Under the pieces are notes generated by a model that was given only the letters and a program-made list of their open reading frames with translations, was not told the DNA's origin and did not search any database. Shown piece by piece: positions 1 through 7,878 of a DNA stretch of 64,000 nt (its first letter is position 1; each line of letters begins with the position of its first letter). The translations under genes and the position numbers were made by a program. The stretch lies in NCBI GenBank assembly GCA_964629015.1, contig CAZVMN010000001.1, positions 310,001 through 374,000 on the forward strand, in the 5' to 3' direction. The stretch comes from Oceanococcus sp964629015. GTDB lineage: Bacteria; Pseudomonadota; Gammaproteobacteria; Nevskiales; Oceanococcaceae.

Positions 1-1146
1 GACCCGGCACGTGAAGACGTGCACATGAATATTGAAGCCAGACTGACCGAAAAGGTTGGTGATGCCGGCAAGAAATTGCACACCGGGCGCTCGCGCAACG
101 ACCAAGTCGCGACCGACATCCGCTTGTATCTGCGTGATCAGGTTGATGCGCTGCTGATCAGTCTGAAGACCCTGCGTGGCTCCTTGATTGATCTGGCTGA
201 GCGCGAAGCGGACACGATTTTCCCGGGCTATACCCACTTGCAACCGGCCCAGCCGGTCACCGCCGGGCATCATTTGCTGGCCTGGGAAGCCATGCTCAGC
301 CGTGATACCGGACGCTTGGCTGATCTGCGCAAACGCCTGAATGTGAGCCCCTTGGGCGCGGCGGCGCTATCCGGCACCAGCTACCCCATTGATCGCGATA
401 TGACCGCGGCTTCGCTGGGTTTTGATGGGGTGATCGACAACTCGCTGGATGCGGTGTCGGATCGTGATTTCGCGATCGAATTCTGTGCTTTTGCGAGCAT
501 CTTGATGATGCATTTCTCGCGTGTCTGCGAAGAGCTGGTCATGTGGGCCTCGCCGCAGTTCGGCCTGATCGCCCTGCCCGACCGCTACTGCACCGGCTCG
601 TCGATCATGCCGCAAAAGAAAAATCCTGACGTGGCCGAATTGACCCGCGGCAAGACCGGCCGCGTCTACGGTTCTTTGACCGCCCTGCTGACCCTGATGA
701 AAGGCCAGCCGCTGGCCTACAACCGCGACAATCAGGAAGACAAGGAGCCCTTGTTCGATGCACTCGACACCGTGTCAGCGGTGCTGGGCGTGATGAACGG
801 TATGCTGCCGGCCATCGTGTTTCGCGCGGACGCCTGCCGTGCAGCGGCCGGCAAGGGTTATCCGACCGCGACCGAACTGGCCGACTACCTGGTGCGCAAG
901 GGCGTGCCGTTTCGTGATGCGCATGAAATGGTCGGTAAGACCGTTGCTTTGGCGGTGGACAAGGATGTGGATCTGGCCGAGCTGTCGCTGGATGAGATCC
1001 AGTCCAATGCGCCACTGGCCGAAGCCGATGTGTTTGATGTGCTGACCCTGGAAGGTGCGGTGGCTGCGCGCGACCATATTGGTGGTACGGCGCCCAAGCA
1101 GGTTCGCACCGCATGTGAAAGGGCTCGGGCTCGGCTGGGAGCCTGA
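1..1146 (+). CDS. argH: Argininosuccinate lyase, 5' end missing
   Basis: Last step of arginine synthesis: cleaves argininosuccinate into arginine and fumarate in the cytoplasm. The frame is open from base 1, so the start lies upstream of the window; 381 codons are visible and roughly 80 residues of a usual ArgH are missing. The fumarase/aspartase superfamily signature GSSIMPQKKNPD lies at nt 595-630, and the conserved HTGRSRNDQ segment is near the left edge. The stop TGA is followed after 2 bp by the left arm of a hairpin repeat, and then by purT on the same strand. Identification is secure; only the N-terminus is unseen. Confidence 0.97.
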   Translation, partial: DPAREDVHMNIEARLTEKVGDAGKKLHTGRSRNDQVATDIRLYLRDQVDALLISLKTLRGSLIDLAEREADTIFPGYTHLQPAQPVTAGHHLLAWEAMLSRDTGRLADLRKRLNVSPLGAAALSGTSYPIDRDMTAASLGFDGVIDNSLDAVSDRDFAIEFCAFASILMMHFSRVCEELVMWASPQFGLIALPDRYCTGSSIMPQKKNPDVAELTRGKTGRVYGSLTALLTLMKGQPLAYNRDNQEDKEPLFDALDTVSAVLGVMNGMLPAIVFRADACRAAAGKGYPTATELADYLVRKGVPFRDAHEMVGKTVALAVDKDVDLAELSLDEIQSNAPLAEADVFDVLTLEGAVAARDHIGGTAPKQVRTACERARARLGA

Positions 1147-1148
1147 CG

Positions 1149-1363
1149 TAAGCGTCGCGCGGTGTGCAGCGCGCTGTGTCCTCCGCGCCGTGCCGCTGTG
1201 CGACACGGTACCCTCCAGGCCGCGGCACTTGGTGTGGCCGGTTTGACGCGACGTCCTGTCGCGGCAAACCTGAATCGGCCATCCTTGGCCAATTCGCCAC
1301 AGTCGTGCAGCGACCTTGCGGCGCTCCTCCTTGACCAGCGCGTTACACACCGCGCGACACTTA
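1149..1363 (+). repeat. Hairpin-rich intergenic repeat, copy 1
   Basis: This 215-bp element fills most of the argH-purT gap. Its ends are 28-nt inverted repeats (1149-1176 and 1336-1363, three mismatches). Inside are a hairpin at 1240-1270 (outer stem GGTTTG/CAAACC, inner stem CGCGAC/GTCGCG, loop GTCCT) and a second at 1273-1294 with loop ATCCTT. The same modules in the same order, including ACCCT before the first of these hairpins, occur at 57294-57501 and, inverted, at 57523-57720. The end arms are not conserved between copies, although each copy's two arms match each other. No ORF is plausible inside. Confidence 0.85.
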
Positions 1364-1400
1364 TACAACCGCCAAGCTGCGGGTTATTGGAGATTGAACA

Positions 1401-2579
1401 GTGAGCACGATCGGAACCCCTTTATCTGAAACCGCCACCCGCGTGTTGATGCTGGGTTGTGGTGAGCTGGGCAAGGAAGTGGTGATTGAGTTGCAGCGCT
1501 TCGGTGTTGAGGTGATTGCGGTGGATCGCTACGCCAATGCGCCGGCCATGCAGGTGGCGCATCGCGCCCACGTCATCGACATGCTCGACGCCACGGCCCT
1601 GCGGGCGACCATCGAAGCGGAAAAACCCGATCTGATCGTGCCCGAGATCGAAGCCATCCATACGCCTACCCTGCTGGAGCTGGAAGCCGAGGGTTTCACG
1701 GTGATTCCGACGGCGCGTGCGGCGCGCCTGACCATGGACCGCGAAGGCATCCGCCGGCTCGCCGCCGAAGAGCTCGGTCTGCCCACCTCGGCGTATGAAT
1801 TCGTCGACAGCCTGGAGGATTTTCAGGCCGCGGTCGCGCGGATTGGCACGCCCTGCGTGGTCAAACCGGTGATGTCGTCCTCCGGCAAAGGTCAGTCGCT
1901 GATTCGCAGCGAGGCCGATGTGCTCAAGGCCTGGGATTATGCCCAGACCGGTGGGCGCGCCGGGCAGGGGCGCGTGATCATCGAGGGCTTTGTCGATTTC
2001 GACTACGAGATCACCTTGCTGACCCTTCGCCACCGCGATGGCACGGCGTTTTGTGCACCTATCGGCCACACCCAGGAAGACGGTGACTACCGCGAATCCT
2101 GGCAGCCGCAGCCCATGAGTCCTGCGGCGCAGGCCGCTGCCGAAGATATCGCCGGGCGCATCACTGAGGCTTTGGGTGGGGTCGGTATCTTCGGTGTCGA
2201 GCTGTTCGTCAGTGGCGATCAGGTGTGGTTCTCCGAAGTGTCGCCGCGCCCCCACGACACCGGTCTGGTCACTCTGGTTTCGCAGGAGTTGTCTGAGTTC
2301 GCCCTGCACGCCCGGGCCATTCTTGGCTTGCCGGTTCCGTTGATCCGCCAGCACGGGCCTTCGGCGTCCTGCGCCTTATTGGTCGAAGGGGATCAGCAGG
2401 CGCCGCGCTTTGGTGGCTTGGCTCAGGCGCTGGCCGAGCCAGACACCCAGTTCCGATTGTTCGGCAAGCCTGAAGTCAAAGGACGTCGACGCATGGGTGT
2501 GGCGTTGGCGCGTGGTGACAGTATTGAGGAGGCGCGGGCCAAGGCGCGTGCAGCCTGTGCGGCGGTGAAGACGCTCTAG
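1401..2579 (+). CDS. purT: Formate-dependent phosphoribosylglycinamide formyltransferase 2
   Basis: Purine synthesis enzyme of the ATP-grasp family: uses formate and ATP to formylate GAR, an alternative to folate-dependent PurN. The 392-residue length fits PurT. Visible hallmarks are the N-terminal MLGCGELGKEV nucleotide-fold motif, the PEIEAI segment, and the ATP-grasp core VVKPVMSSSGKGQS followed by EVSPRPHDTG. The start is GTG, preceded by GGAG about 8 bp upstream. It converges on the TetR gene with 8 bp between stops, and is separated from argH by the hairpin repeat, so it probably has its own promoter. Confidence 0.96.
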   Translation: MSTIGTPLSETATRVLMLGCGELGKEVVIELQRFGVEVIAVDRYANAPAMQVAHRAHVIDMLDATALRATIEAEKPDLIVPEIEAIHTPTLLELEAEGFTVIPTARAARLTMDREGIRRLAAEELGLPTSAYEFVDSLEDFQAAVARIGTPCVVKPVMSSSGKGQSLIRSEADVLKAWDYAQTGGRAGQGRVIIEGFVDFDYEITLLTLRHRDGTAFCAPIGHTQEDGDYRESWQPQPMSPAAQAAAEDIAGRITEALGGVGIFGVELFVSGDQVWFSEVSPRPHDTGLVTLVSQELSEFALHARAILGLPVPLIRQHGPSASCALLVEGDQQAPRFGGLAQALAEPDTQFRLFGKPEVKGRRRMGVALARGDSIEEARAKARAACAAVKTL

Positions 2580-2587
2580 CGCTTGCG

Positions 2588-3217
2588 TCAGGCCGTGTGG
2601 CGTGCGCGCAGCCCGTCCATAAGCAATACCAGACTGCGTTCAATGTGTTGCGCAGCGAGCAGTTTTTGCACAGAACCGAATTCGCGGTTGAGCTGATTCA
2701 GGCGCGCGGCATCGCTCGGGTCGACCAGCGCGTCCAGGCGAATTTGCTGCAATCCTAGACTGAGACAGGATGCGCCCACGCTGATATGCACCACGGCGAA
2801 AAAGGCCGCGGCGGCATCCTCAGCGGAAAAGCCGGCCTGTCGTAAATGATTCAGGCTGTCGAGCAGCACGCCCAGGCCGCCGCTGCGAATCTGCACGCTG
2901 CCGAGCAGGCCGATCCAGGCCGGTTCCTCGACTTGGGCTCGCCACATGCGCAGACCCAGCTGGGTCAGCCATTCATCCCACGGCAGATCGCTCGCCGGTA
3001 GGACCTCAGCTTCGCGAATAAAGCGATCCAGCAGCGCACTGAGCAGCGCATCCTTGCTCTCGATATGCCGGTAGATCGCCATCGGGGTCACGCCCAGCTT
3101 GCTCGCCAGTTTGCGAATGCTGATCGCGTCGACGCCATCTTCGTGCAGGGTTTTCGCCGCGGTGGCGAGAATCCGTTCTGCGGACAGTGGGCGTTTTCCA
3201 GGGGGCGGCGCGGGCAT
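2588..3217 (-). CDS. TetR family repressor, partner of the P450
   Basis: The 209-residue protein has an N-terminal TetR helix-turn-helix (SIRKLASKLGVTPMAIYRHI) and a C-terminal ligand-binding half of the usual size. The frame can be extended to a GTG at 3283, but that codon lies inside the operator, so ATG 3217 (N-terminus MPAPPPGKRPLSAERI) is preferred. It is divergent from the cytochrome P450 with 97 bp between start codons, and the gap contains a strong dyad. The simplest reading is a local repressor of itself and the P450, induced by the P450 substrate or a related hydrophobic molecule. The ligand is unknown. Confidence 0.85.
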   Translation of the reverse strand: MPAPPPGKRPLSAERILATAAKTLHEDGVDAISIRKLASKLGVTPMAIYRHIESKDALLSALLDRFIREAEVLPASDLPWDEWLTQLGLRMWRAQVEEPAWIGLLGSVQIRSGGLGVLLDSLNHLRQAGFSAEDAAAAFFAVVHISVGASCLSLGLQQIRLDALVDPSDAARLNQLNREFGSVQKLLAAQHIERSLVLLMDGLRARHTA

Positions 3218-3274
3218 GCGAAAGGCGACTGGGGTGAATGGCCAGTCTAGCAAGGCTTGACCCCAAGTGTACGC

Positions 3275-3304
3275 TGTATACACTCAATGTATACGGTGTA
3301 TACA
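3275..3304. promoter_or_regulatory. Operator between TetR and P450
   Basis: The sequence contains TGTATACA at 3275-3282, TGTATAC at 3288-3294 and TGTATACA at 3297-3304. The outer two form a perfect inverted repeat, GTATACAC/GTGTATAC, with a 12-nt centre. It lies in the divergent gap between the TetR and P450 genes, which is typical for a TetR autoregulatory operator. Binding is inferred. Confidence 0.75.
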
Positions 3305-3314
3305 GGATGGCGAT

Positions 3315-4757
3315 GTGCAGACCCTGATCAACGCGCGGCGCGTGGTGCTGTCGTGGATGCTGGAAGGCATGCTGTGGAGCATGGCCGGCGTGCTGTGGCC
3401 GCTGTCGTGGCGTCGCACCCGCCCGCTGCCGGACAATCCACAACGCCCAGAGGATCTTGACCCCACTCAGGCCGCAAGCATCGAAAACCCCTATCACTAT
3501 TACCGCTTGCTGCGCGATCAACGTCCGTTGTATCGCCCGCCTGGGCAGGATTTCTACTGCGTTAGCCGTTACCACGACATCCAAGCGGTGGCGCGCGATA
3601 CCCGCAGCTACTCCTCCAACATCGTCAATGTGCTGATGAGCAAATCCCTGGGGCGGCAGAGCGCGCCTGCGCCGGGCACCGGCAGTCAGCGCAACTGGGG
3701 CGTGTTGCCTGTAGATGTATTGGCCATCCAGGACCCGCCGGCGCACAAGTACCAGAAACTGCTGACTCATCAGATTATGTCGCGCGACTTTGTGGCCGCT
3801 CTGGAGCCGGACGTGCGCAGCCTGGCCGGACCGCTGATCGATCAGGCCCTGCAGCGGGGTGAGATCGAGTTCATGGATGACATCGCCTGGTATCTGCCGA
3901 TGTGCATGGCGCTGCGTCTGGTCGGCTTTCCCGAGGCCGATTACCCGCAGGTCAAACGCGGTTGTGCGGCTGCCATCCGATTGCTGTCGGGGACGTTGTC
4001 CGCCAGTCAGTACATGGCGGCGTCAGCCCGCTCGCTGGCCTTGTACCGCTATTGCTGGTCCGAATACCGCCGCCTCAAGCAGGCTGGGGGCGAGCACCTT
4101 GGCGCCCTGCTGGCGCGCGCTGCGGATGATCCTGATCACCCGCTCAGTGATGACGAAGCGGTCAGCATCATTCTGCAAATGCTGATTGCCGGGAGTGATT
4201 CTTCGGCCAGCACCATGGGCAATGCGGTACGGGTCCTGGCTCAGGACCCGGTCTTGCAGGAGCGTCTGCGCGAGCAGCCGGCGCGCATTGGTGATTTTAT
4301 TGAGGAGGTTTTGCGCCTGGAATCGGCCTTTCAGGGCCATTTTCGCGTGGTGACTCGCGCGGTCGAAATGCATGGCGAGCGCCTGCCGCCAGGCACGCGG
4401 GTGTTTCTGCTGTGGGCCTCAGGCAATCGCGACGAACGTGTCTGGGAACAGCCCGAGGTGCTGGATATTGATCGCGACAAGCGCACCCGCCATCTGACCT
4501 TTGGCTACGGACTGCATGCGTGCCTGGGCCGCGAGTTGGCACGCATGGAGATTCGCATCGTGCTTGAGGAGCTTTTGCAACGCAGTGCCGCGCTGCATGT
4601 CAGCGGGCCGACACCGCATGTGGCCAGCTTGTTCACGCGCACCCTGCAGCGTTTGCCGCTGAGCCTCAGTCCCCGGTCTGGAAGTGCCAGATCATGGGCT
4701 GAGCCAGACGCGCCTTGGGCGCATTCGGACCGCGCCGGTCGTACAGCTGCGAGGTGA
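3315..4757 (+). CDS. Cytochrome P450
   Basis: Soluble class I-type bacterial P450 of about 480 residues, a haem monooxygenase that needs a ferredoxin and reductase from elsewhere. The haem-binding motif FGYGLHACLG has its thiolate Cys at residue 403. The I-helix motif AGSDSSAST and the K-helix EEVLRL (ExxR) are present. GTG 3315 is chosen as start because an AGGA lies 8 bp upstream and longer versions run into the operator. The C-terminus overlaps the convergent phospholipase-like gene by 92 bp, which is unusual but both frames look genuine. No ferredoxin partner is adjacent, and the substrate cannot be told. Confidence 0.92.
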   Translation: MQTLINARRVVLSWMLEGMLWSMAGVLWPLSWRRTRPLPDNPQRPEDLDPTQAASIENPYHYYRLLRDQRPLYRPPGQDFYCVSRYHDIQAVARDTRSYSSNIVNVLMSKSLGRQSAPAPGTGSQRNWGVLPVDVLAIQDPPAHKYQKLLTHQIMSRDFVAALEPDVRSLAGPLIDQALQRGEIEFMDDIAWYLPMCMALRLVGFPEADYPQVKRGCAAAIRLLSGTLSASQYMAASARSLALYRYCWSEYRRLKQAGGEHLGALLARAADDPDHPLSDDEAVSIILQMLIAGSDSSASTMGNAVRVLAQDPVLQERLREQPARIGDFIEEVLRLESAFQGHFRVVTRAVEMHGERLPPGTRVFLLWASGNRDERVWEQPEVLDIDRDKRTRHLTFGYGLHACLGRELARMEIRIVLEELLQRSAALHVSGPTPHVASLFTRTLQRLPLSLSPRSGSARSWAEPDAPWAHSDRAGRTAAR

Positions 4758-6093
4758 TGGTGACGGTGTAGCGGTGCTGCGGTTTGAGCACCTTGTCGAG
4801 CAGTTCGATGCGCATGCCGTGGGCGCTCATCGGGCTGGCCCAAGGCGGCAGGGGTGTGAGCCGGGTGGCCAGCTTGTTGCCCTGCTCATCGAACACCGCC
4901 ACCGCATCCTCCAGCTCGGAGAAATCGCTGCCCGGGCTGGCTGAGAGTGCGAAGTAGATGTAACGGTCGGCGATGGGCCGCCGCGTGGTGTCCTCGCAAA
5001 CCGCAAAGGGTTCGGCCAGACACGGTGCGGTGGGAAGATTGCGCTCACCTGGGCGTGGATGCACACCAACAACAAACGGCGGGGCCGCATTGGCCGGGCC
5101 GTTAACCACGCGGTCCCACAGGTGCTCGTAGTAACCGGCGATGTACTGCGCCACATCATGAATCCCGCCGGAGCCGGTTTCGTAGTTGCTCACCGCATAG
5201 GGCATGACATCGCGCACCCGCACATAGTCGACGCCAGCGGCGACCCGCTCCGCACTGACCAGCAAGCGCGTGCCAACCGCAGCCCGTTGTATGGCCAGGC
5301 CATCGTAGTCCAGCCCGAGCCGGGCAAAGGCCGCACTCAAGGGCGCCGACGGCGGGAACACCAGGGCGGGAATCTCATCCCAGGCGAACTTGTCCCGGAT
5401 GGCGATCACATCCATGGCGTACTCGACCCCGTTGATGAACTCGAAACCGGCCGCCAATGCATCAAAGGCGCCATCGCCCAGGGCGCCGCGCAGCAAGGTT
5501 CCGACACTGGGGTCGGCGCCGGGCGGCAGGCTGTCGAGCAGATAGCCCGGCGAGCTGTGGTGCATTTCGCCACGCTGATACACCGACGGCTCGAACAGGG
5601 CATCCCACACTTCATCGCCCATGCCATGCGCTGCGATGCCCATCAAAAAGGCGACCAAGGTGCCGCAGTCATCGGCACTGCGCAGCGACACGATCGGTAA
5701 CTCGCGGGCCAGCTCGTCGGCGGCCCAGTCGAAGGTGCCTCCAAGGATCGGTAGGCTGTCCCACGGATCGGCGGCACCAGACACCTCGGCGCAACCCGCC
5801 TCGTGCGCGACCGCGGCCAGCGCGTCGGTGTAGCTGTCCCAATGTGCGGTTTCAGCCAGATCACGGTCGCCTTCGAAGGCAGCACCAGTGAAATAGCCGC
5901 CATCCGGAAACATGGCTCCGGCGATCAGCGCGGCGCGGTGATGTTGCAGCAGCGCGATCAGCGGGTGGTCGGGTGGCAGCTTGTGGCGCGCCACATCGGC
6001 CATCATCGCGTGGGTGGTCATGCCCGCGGCGATGCTGTTGCCCGCCGCCAGCAGCAAGGCGCAGCTCACCCATATGCGCAAGATCGTGATCAT
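4666..6093 (-). CDS. Secreted zinc-dependent phospholipase C-like protein
   Basis: The 475-residue protein starts with a signal peptide (LLLAAGNSIAAG) and then shows zinc-dependent phospholipase C / S1-P1 fold features: an N-terminal THAMMADVA helix, an AGAMFPDGGYF segment and FLMGIAAHGMGDEVWD, which offer the His/Asp ligands expected for such sites. The C-terminal third (about residues 340-475) looks like a beta-rich domain ending in WHFQTGD and may be an accessory or binding domain. The substrate (phospholipid or other phosphodiester) is inferred from the fold. The start ATG overlaps the stop of the small lipoprotein upstream, so the two are translationally coupled. Confidence 0.7.
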   Translation of the reverse strand: MITILRIWVSCALLLAAGNSIAAGMTTHAMMADVARHKLPPDHPLIALLQHHRAALIAGAMFPDGGYFTGAAFEGDRDLAETAHWDSYTDALAAVAHEAGCAEVSGAADPWDSLPILGGTFDWAADELARELPIVSLRSADDCGTLVAFLMGIAAHGMGDEVWDALFEPSVYQRGEMHHSSPGYLLDSLPPGADPSVGTLLRGALGDGAFDALAAGFEFINGVEYAMDVIAIRDKFAWDEIPALVFPPSAPLSAAFARLGLDYDGLAIQRAAVGTRLLVSAERVAAGVDYVRVRDVMPYAVSNYETGSGGIHDVAQYIAGYYEHLWDRVVNGPANAAPPFVVGVHPRPGERNLPTAPCLAEPFAVCEDTTRRPIADRYIYFALSASPGSDFSELEDAVAVFDEQGNKLATRLTPLPPWASPMSAHGMRIELLDKVLKPQHRYTVTITSQLYDRRGPNAPKARLAQPMIWHFQTGD

Positions 6094-6254
6094 GACGCGT
6101 CGTCCGCAAACTGGTTGAAATGTTGGAACAGTTGCTCGGCTTCGCTGGGCGCAGATTCGTCGCCGACAGGCGGCATTGCGCCAGCGGATGGCTCCTCACG
6201 TCCGCCGTTGCAGGCGCTGAGTAGCAGGACTGCACTGAGCAGAATAAATTTCAT
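6090..6254 (-). CDS. Small lipoprotein, 54 aa
   Basis: A short frame upstream of the phospholipase-like gene encodes MKFILLSAVLLLSACNGG at its start: a short basic N-terminus, a hydrophobic stretch and a lipobox LLSAC with Cys at residue 15. The rest is acidic and low in complexity, ending QHFNQFADDAS. Its TGA overlaps the downstream ATG (ATGA), which strongly supports real translation and joint expression with the secreted enzyme. No family is recognised. A role in anchoring, folding or protecting against the enzyme is possible but only inferred from position. Confidence 0.72.
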   Translation of the reverse strand: MKFILLSAVLLLSACNGGREEPSAGAMPPVGDESAPSEAEQLFQHFNQFADDAS

Positions 6255-6293
6255 CAACGCAGTGTAGCCGCGGTGCGTGACATCGCGGTGACG

Positions 6294-6494
6294 TCAGTGG
6301 CCCTGTTGCAGGCTGTCCTGGCGGTTCTGCTCATATTCGTCATAAGGCATGCGGGCCTGTTCCAGGCACGCCTCACGCGCGTGGTCATCAAGCTTTTCAC
6401 AGTATTGCTCGCGCATATCCTCGCTGGATTCATACACGCGCTGATTGGAGCAGGCTCCCAGGCATAACAGGCTGATGAGGACAACGATACGCAT
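6294..6494 (-). CDS. Small lipoprotein, 66 aa
   Basis: The N-terminus MRIVVLISLLCLGACSNQ is a lipoprotein signal with lipobox CLGAC and acylated Cys at residue 15. The mature part is charged, rich in Glu, Arg and Gln, and contains two further cysteines (EQYC, EACLEQ) that could form a disulfide. It sits 9 bp downstream of the DUF924 gene on the same strand, so it may be the second gene of that transcript. Function unknown. Confidence 0.7.
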   Translation of the reverse strand: MRIVVLISLLCLGACSNQRVYESSEDMREQYCEKLDDHAREACLEQARMPYDEYEQNRQDSLQQGH

Positions 6495-6503
6495 GGTGTA
6501 CTC

Positions 6504-7043
6504 CTAGAAACTTGAACCGGGCTGTTTTAGGAATGCGCGCTCTTGGTCGGTCGATGTGCGGCCGAGAATGGCATTGCGGTGCGGATAGCGGCCAAAGCGG
6601 TCGATGATGCGTTTGTGCTTGTGTTCAAAGTCCAGGTTGAACTCCAGCCCCGGCTGACTGTACAGCTCTACCGCTTGTTCATGGATATAAGCGGACTCGC
6701 TGTGCATATACGGCATGTACAGAAAGGCCTTTTGCGAAGCGTTGAGTTCACGGTCTACGCCCGCGCGGACGGCCTCCTGGGCCAGCGCCAGGGCCAGGGG
6801 GTCCTGCGCGAAAGACGCGACCTGGTCTCGGTGGATGTTGCGCGAGAACTGATCGAGCACGATCACCTCGGCCAGGCGTCCCACAGCGTTGTCGCGCCAG
6901 GCCGACAATTCGCAGGCTGCCGCCCGCGTGAGCAGGTCGCTGAAACGCTGCTCAATTTGGCGGTCAAGGTCGGGGTCTTTCTTCCACCACTGGTCGGGTG
7001 TGAGCTCCTCGAACCAGAACGCCACTACGTCGTGGGGCTGCAT
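6504..7043 (-). CDS. DUF924 family protein
   Basis: The 179-residue protein matches the DUF924 family in length and pattern: VVAFWFEE at the start, WWKKDPDLD, VIVLDQFSRNIHRD in the middle and FGRYPHRNAILGR near the end. The family is alpha-helical and TPR-like, widespread in proteobacteria, and has no assigned biochemical role. It is probably cytoplasmic because no signal peptide is visible. Product family is confident; function is not known. Confidence 0.88.
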   Translation of the reverse strand: MQPHDVVAFWFEELTPDQWWKKDPDLDRQIEQRFSDLLTRAAACELSAWRDNAVGRLAEVIVLDQFSRNIHRDQVASFAQDPLALALAQEAVRAGVDRELNASQKAFLYMPYMHSESAYIHEQAVELYSQPGLEFNLDFEHKHKRIIDRFGRYPHRNAILGRTSTDQERAFLKQPGSSF

Positions 7044-7105
7044 GGCGCGCTCCTGCGTACAAATCTTCGCGCAGTTTACCGCGAGAACGGAGGTCTCCTG
7101 CAGCG

Positions 7106-7693
7106 CTATTGATCCGACAGGCCGGCGAGTTTGCTCAGCCAGGAAAATTTTCGTGCATCCGTGTCGCTGCCGGTTATAACGGCTTCAAGTTGTGCCCAAT
7201 CCGGCGCCGGCAGACGCAACAACTCATCGCGCGTGATCTCCGCGAGCTTGCTCAATAGCAGTTGCTCGCTCGCATCCAGAGTGCGTGGCTGGGTGTCGAT
7301 CAGGCACAAGGCGCCCAATCGAATGTTGTCGGCCACGATCAACGGCGCACCGGCATAGAACCGGATGAAGGGTGAGCCTGAGACCAATGGGTTGTCGTGA
7401 AAACGCTCATCCGCCAGCGCATCCTCAATAACCAGGGGCTGATTGTCGTGAATGGTATGGCCACAAAATGAGACCGACCTCGCCACGCAAGGCTTTTCAA
7501 ATCCGCGTGCGGCTTTGAACCATTGTGTATCGGAATCGATGATGGAGAGCAGCACCACGGGAACATCGAATATCACTTTCGTGATGTCGATGATGCGGTC
7601 AAAGCGCTCTTCGCGATCTTTGTGCAGATAGTCCAGTGCATCCAAAACGTCTTGGCGCAGCTTTTCGTTGAGTGGAGTTGGGGCGGGTTTCAT
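7106..7693 (-). CDS. Stand-alone GAF domain protein
   Basis: The 195-residue protein is almost entirely one GAF domain (about residues 25-175), with the usual core VVLLSIIDSDTQWFKAARG, FCGHTI and APLIVADNIRLGALCLID. GAF domains of this subgroup normally precede histidine kinase, GGDEF or phosphodiesterase modules; here no output domain follows. It could bind a small ligand or act as a partner for another signalling protein. Start ATG 7693 gives a sensible N-terminal helix. Confidence 0.8.
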   Translation of the reverse strand: MKPAPTPLNEKLRQDVLDALDYLHKDREERFDRIIDITKVIFDVPVVLLSIIDSDTQWFKAARGFEKPCVARSVSFCGHTIHDNQPLVIEDALADERFHDNPLVSGSPFIRFYAGAPLIVADNIRLGALCLIDTQPRTLDASEQLLLSKLAEITRDELLRLPAPDWAQLEAVITGSDTDARKFSWLSKLAGLSDQ

Positions 7694-7817
7694 CGTTGGG
7701 GGAACAAGTTGGAACCTGCTGATCGGCTAAGCGCCGGAACAGTTGAGTGCTATACGGCGCTGCATAGCGTTCGGATGCTGGTGCGGCCAGAAAGCCACGC
7801 TCATCGCAAAACAGTGG

Positions 7818-7843
7818 TTGACAATCCGGCACTCCTGTAGACT
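7818..7843 (+). promoter_or_regulatory. Possible promoter of typA
   Basis: A perfect -35 hexamer TTGACA (7818-7823) is followed by TAGACT (7838-7843), 36 bp before the typA start. The 14-bp spacing is shorter than the usual 16-18, so the true -10 may be offset. Confidence 0.3.
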
Positions 7844-7878
7844 TCGCCGCCTTTTGCCTTTTCACCGGATTCCTTCCG

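Noticed and set aside
3218..3314. Longer starts for TetR (GTG 3283) and P450 (3267)
   Set aside because: Both would place coding sequence over the operator and overlap each other; the added residues have no family similarity.
5059..5700. Open frame of 213 codons opposite the phospholipase-like gene
   Set aside because: No domain and no upstream signals; the opposite frame has a signal peptide and metal-binding motifs.
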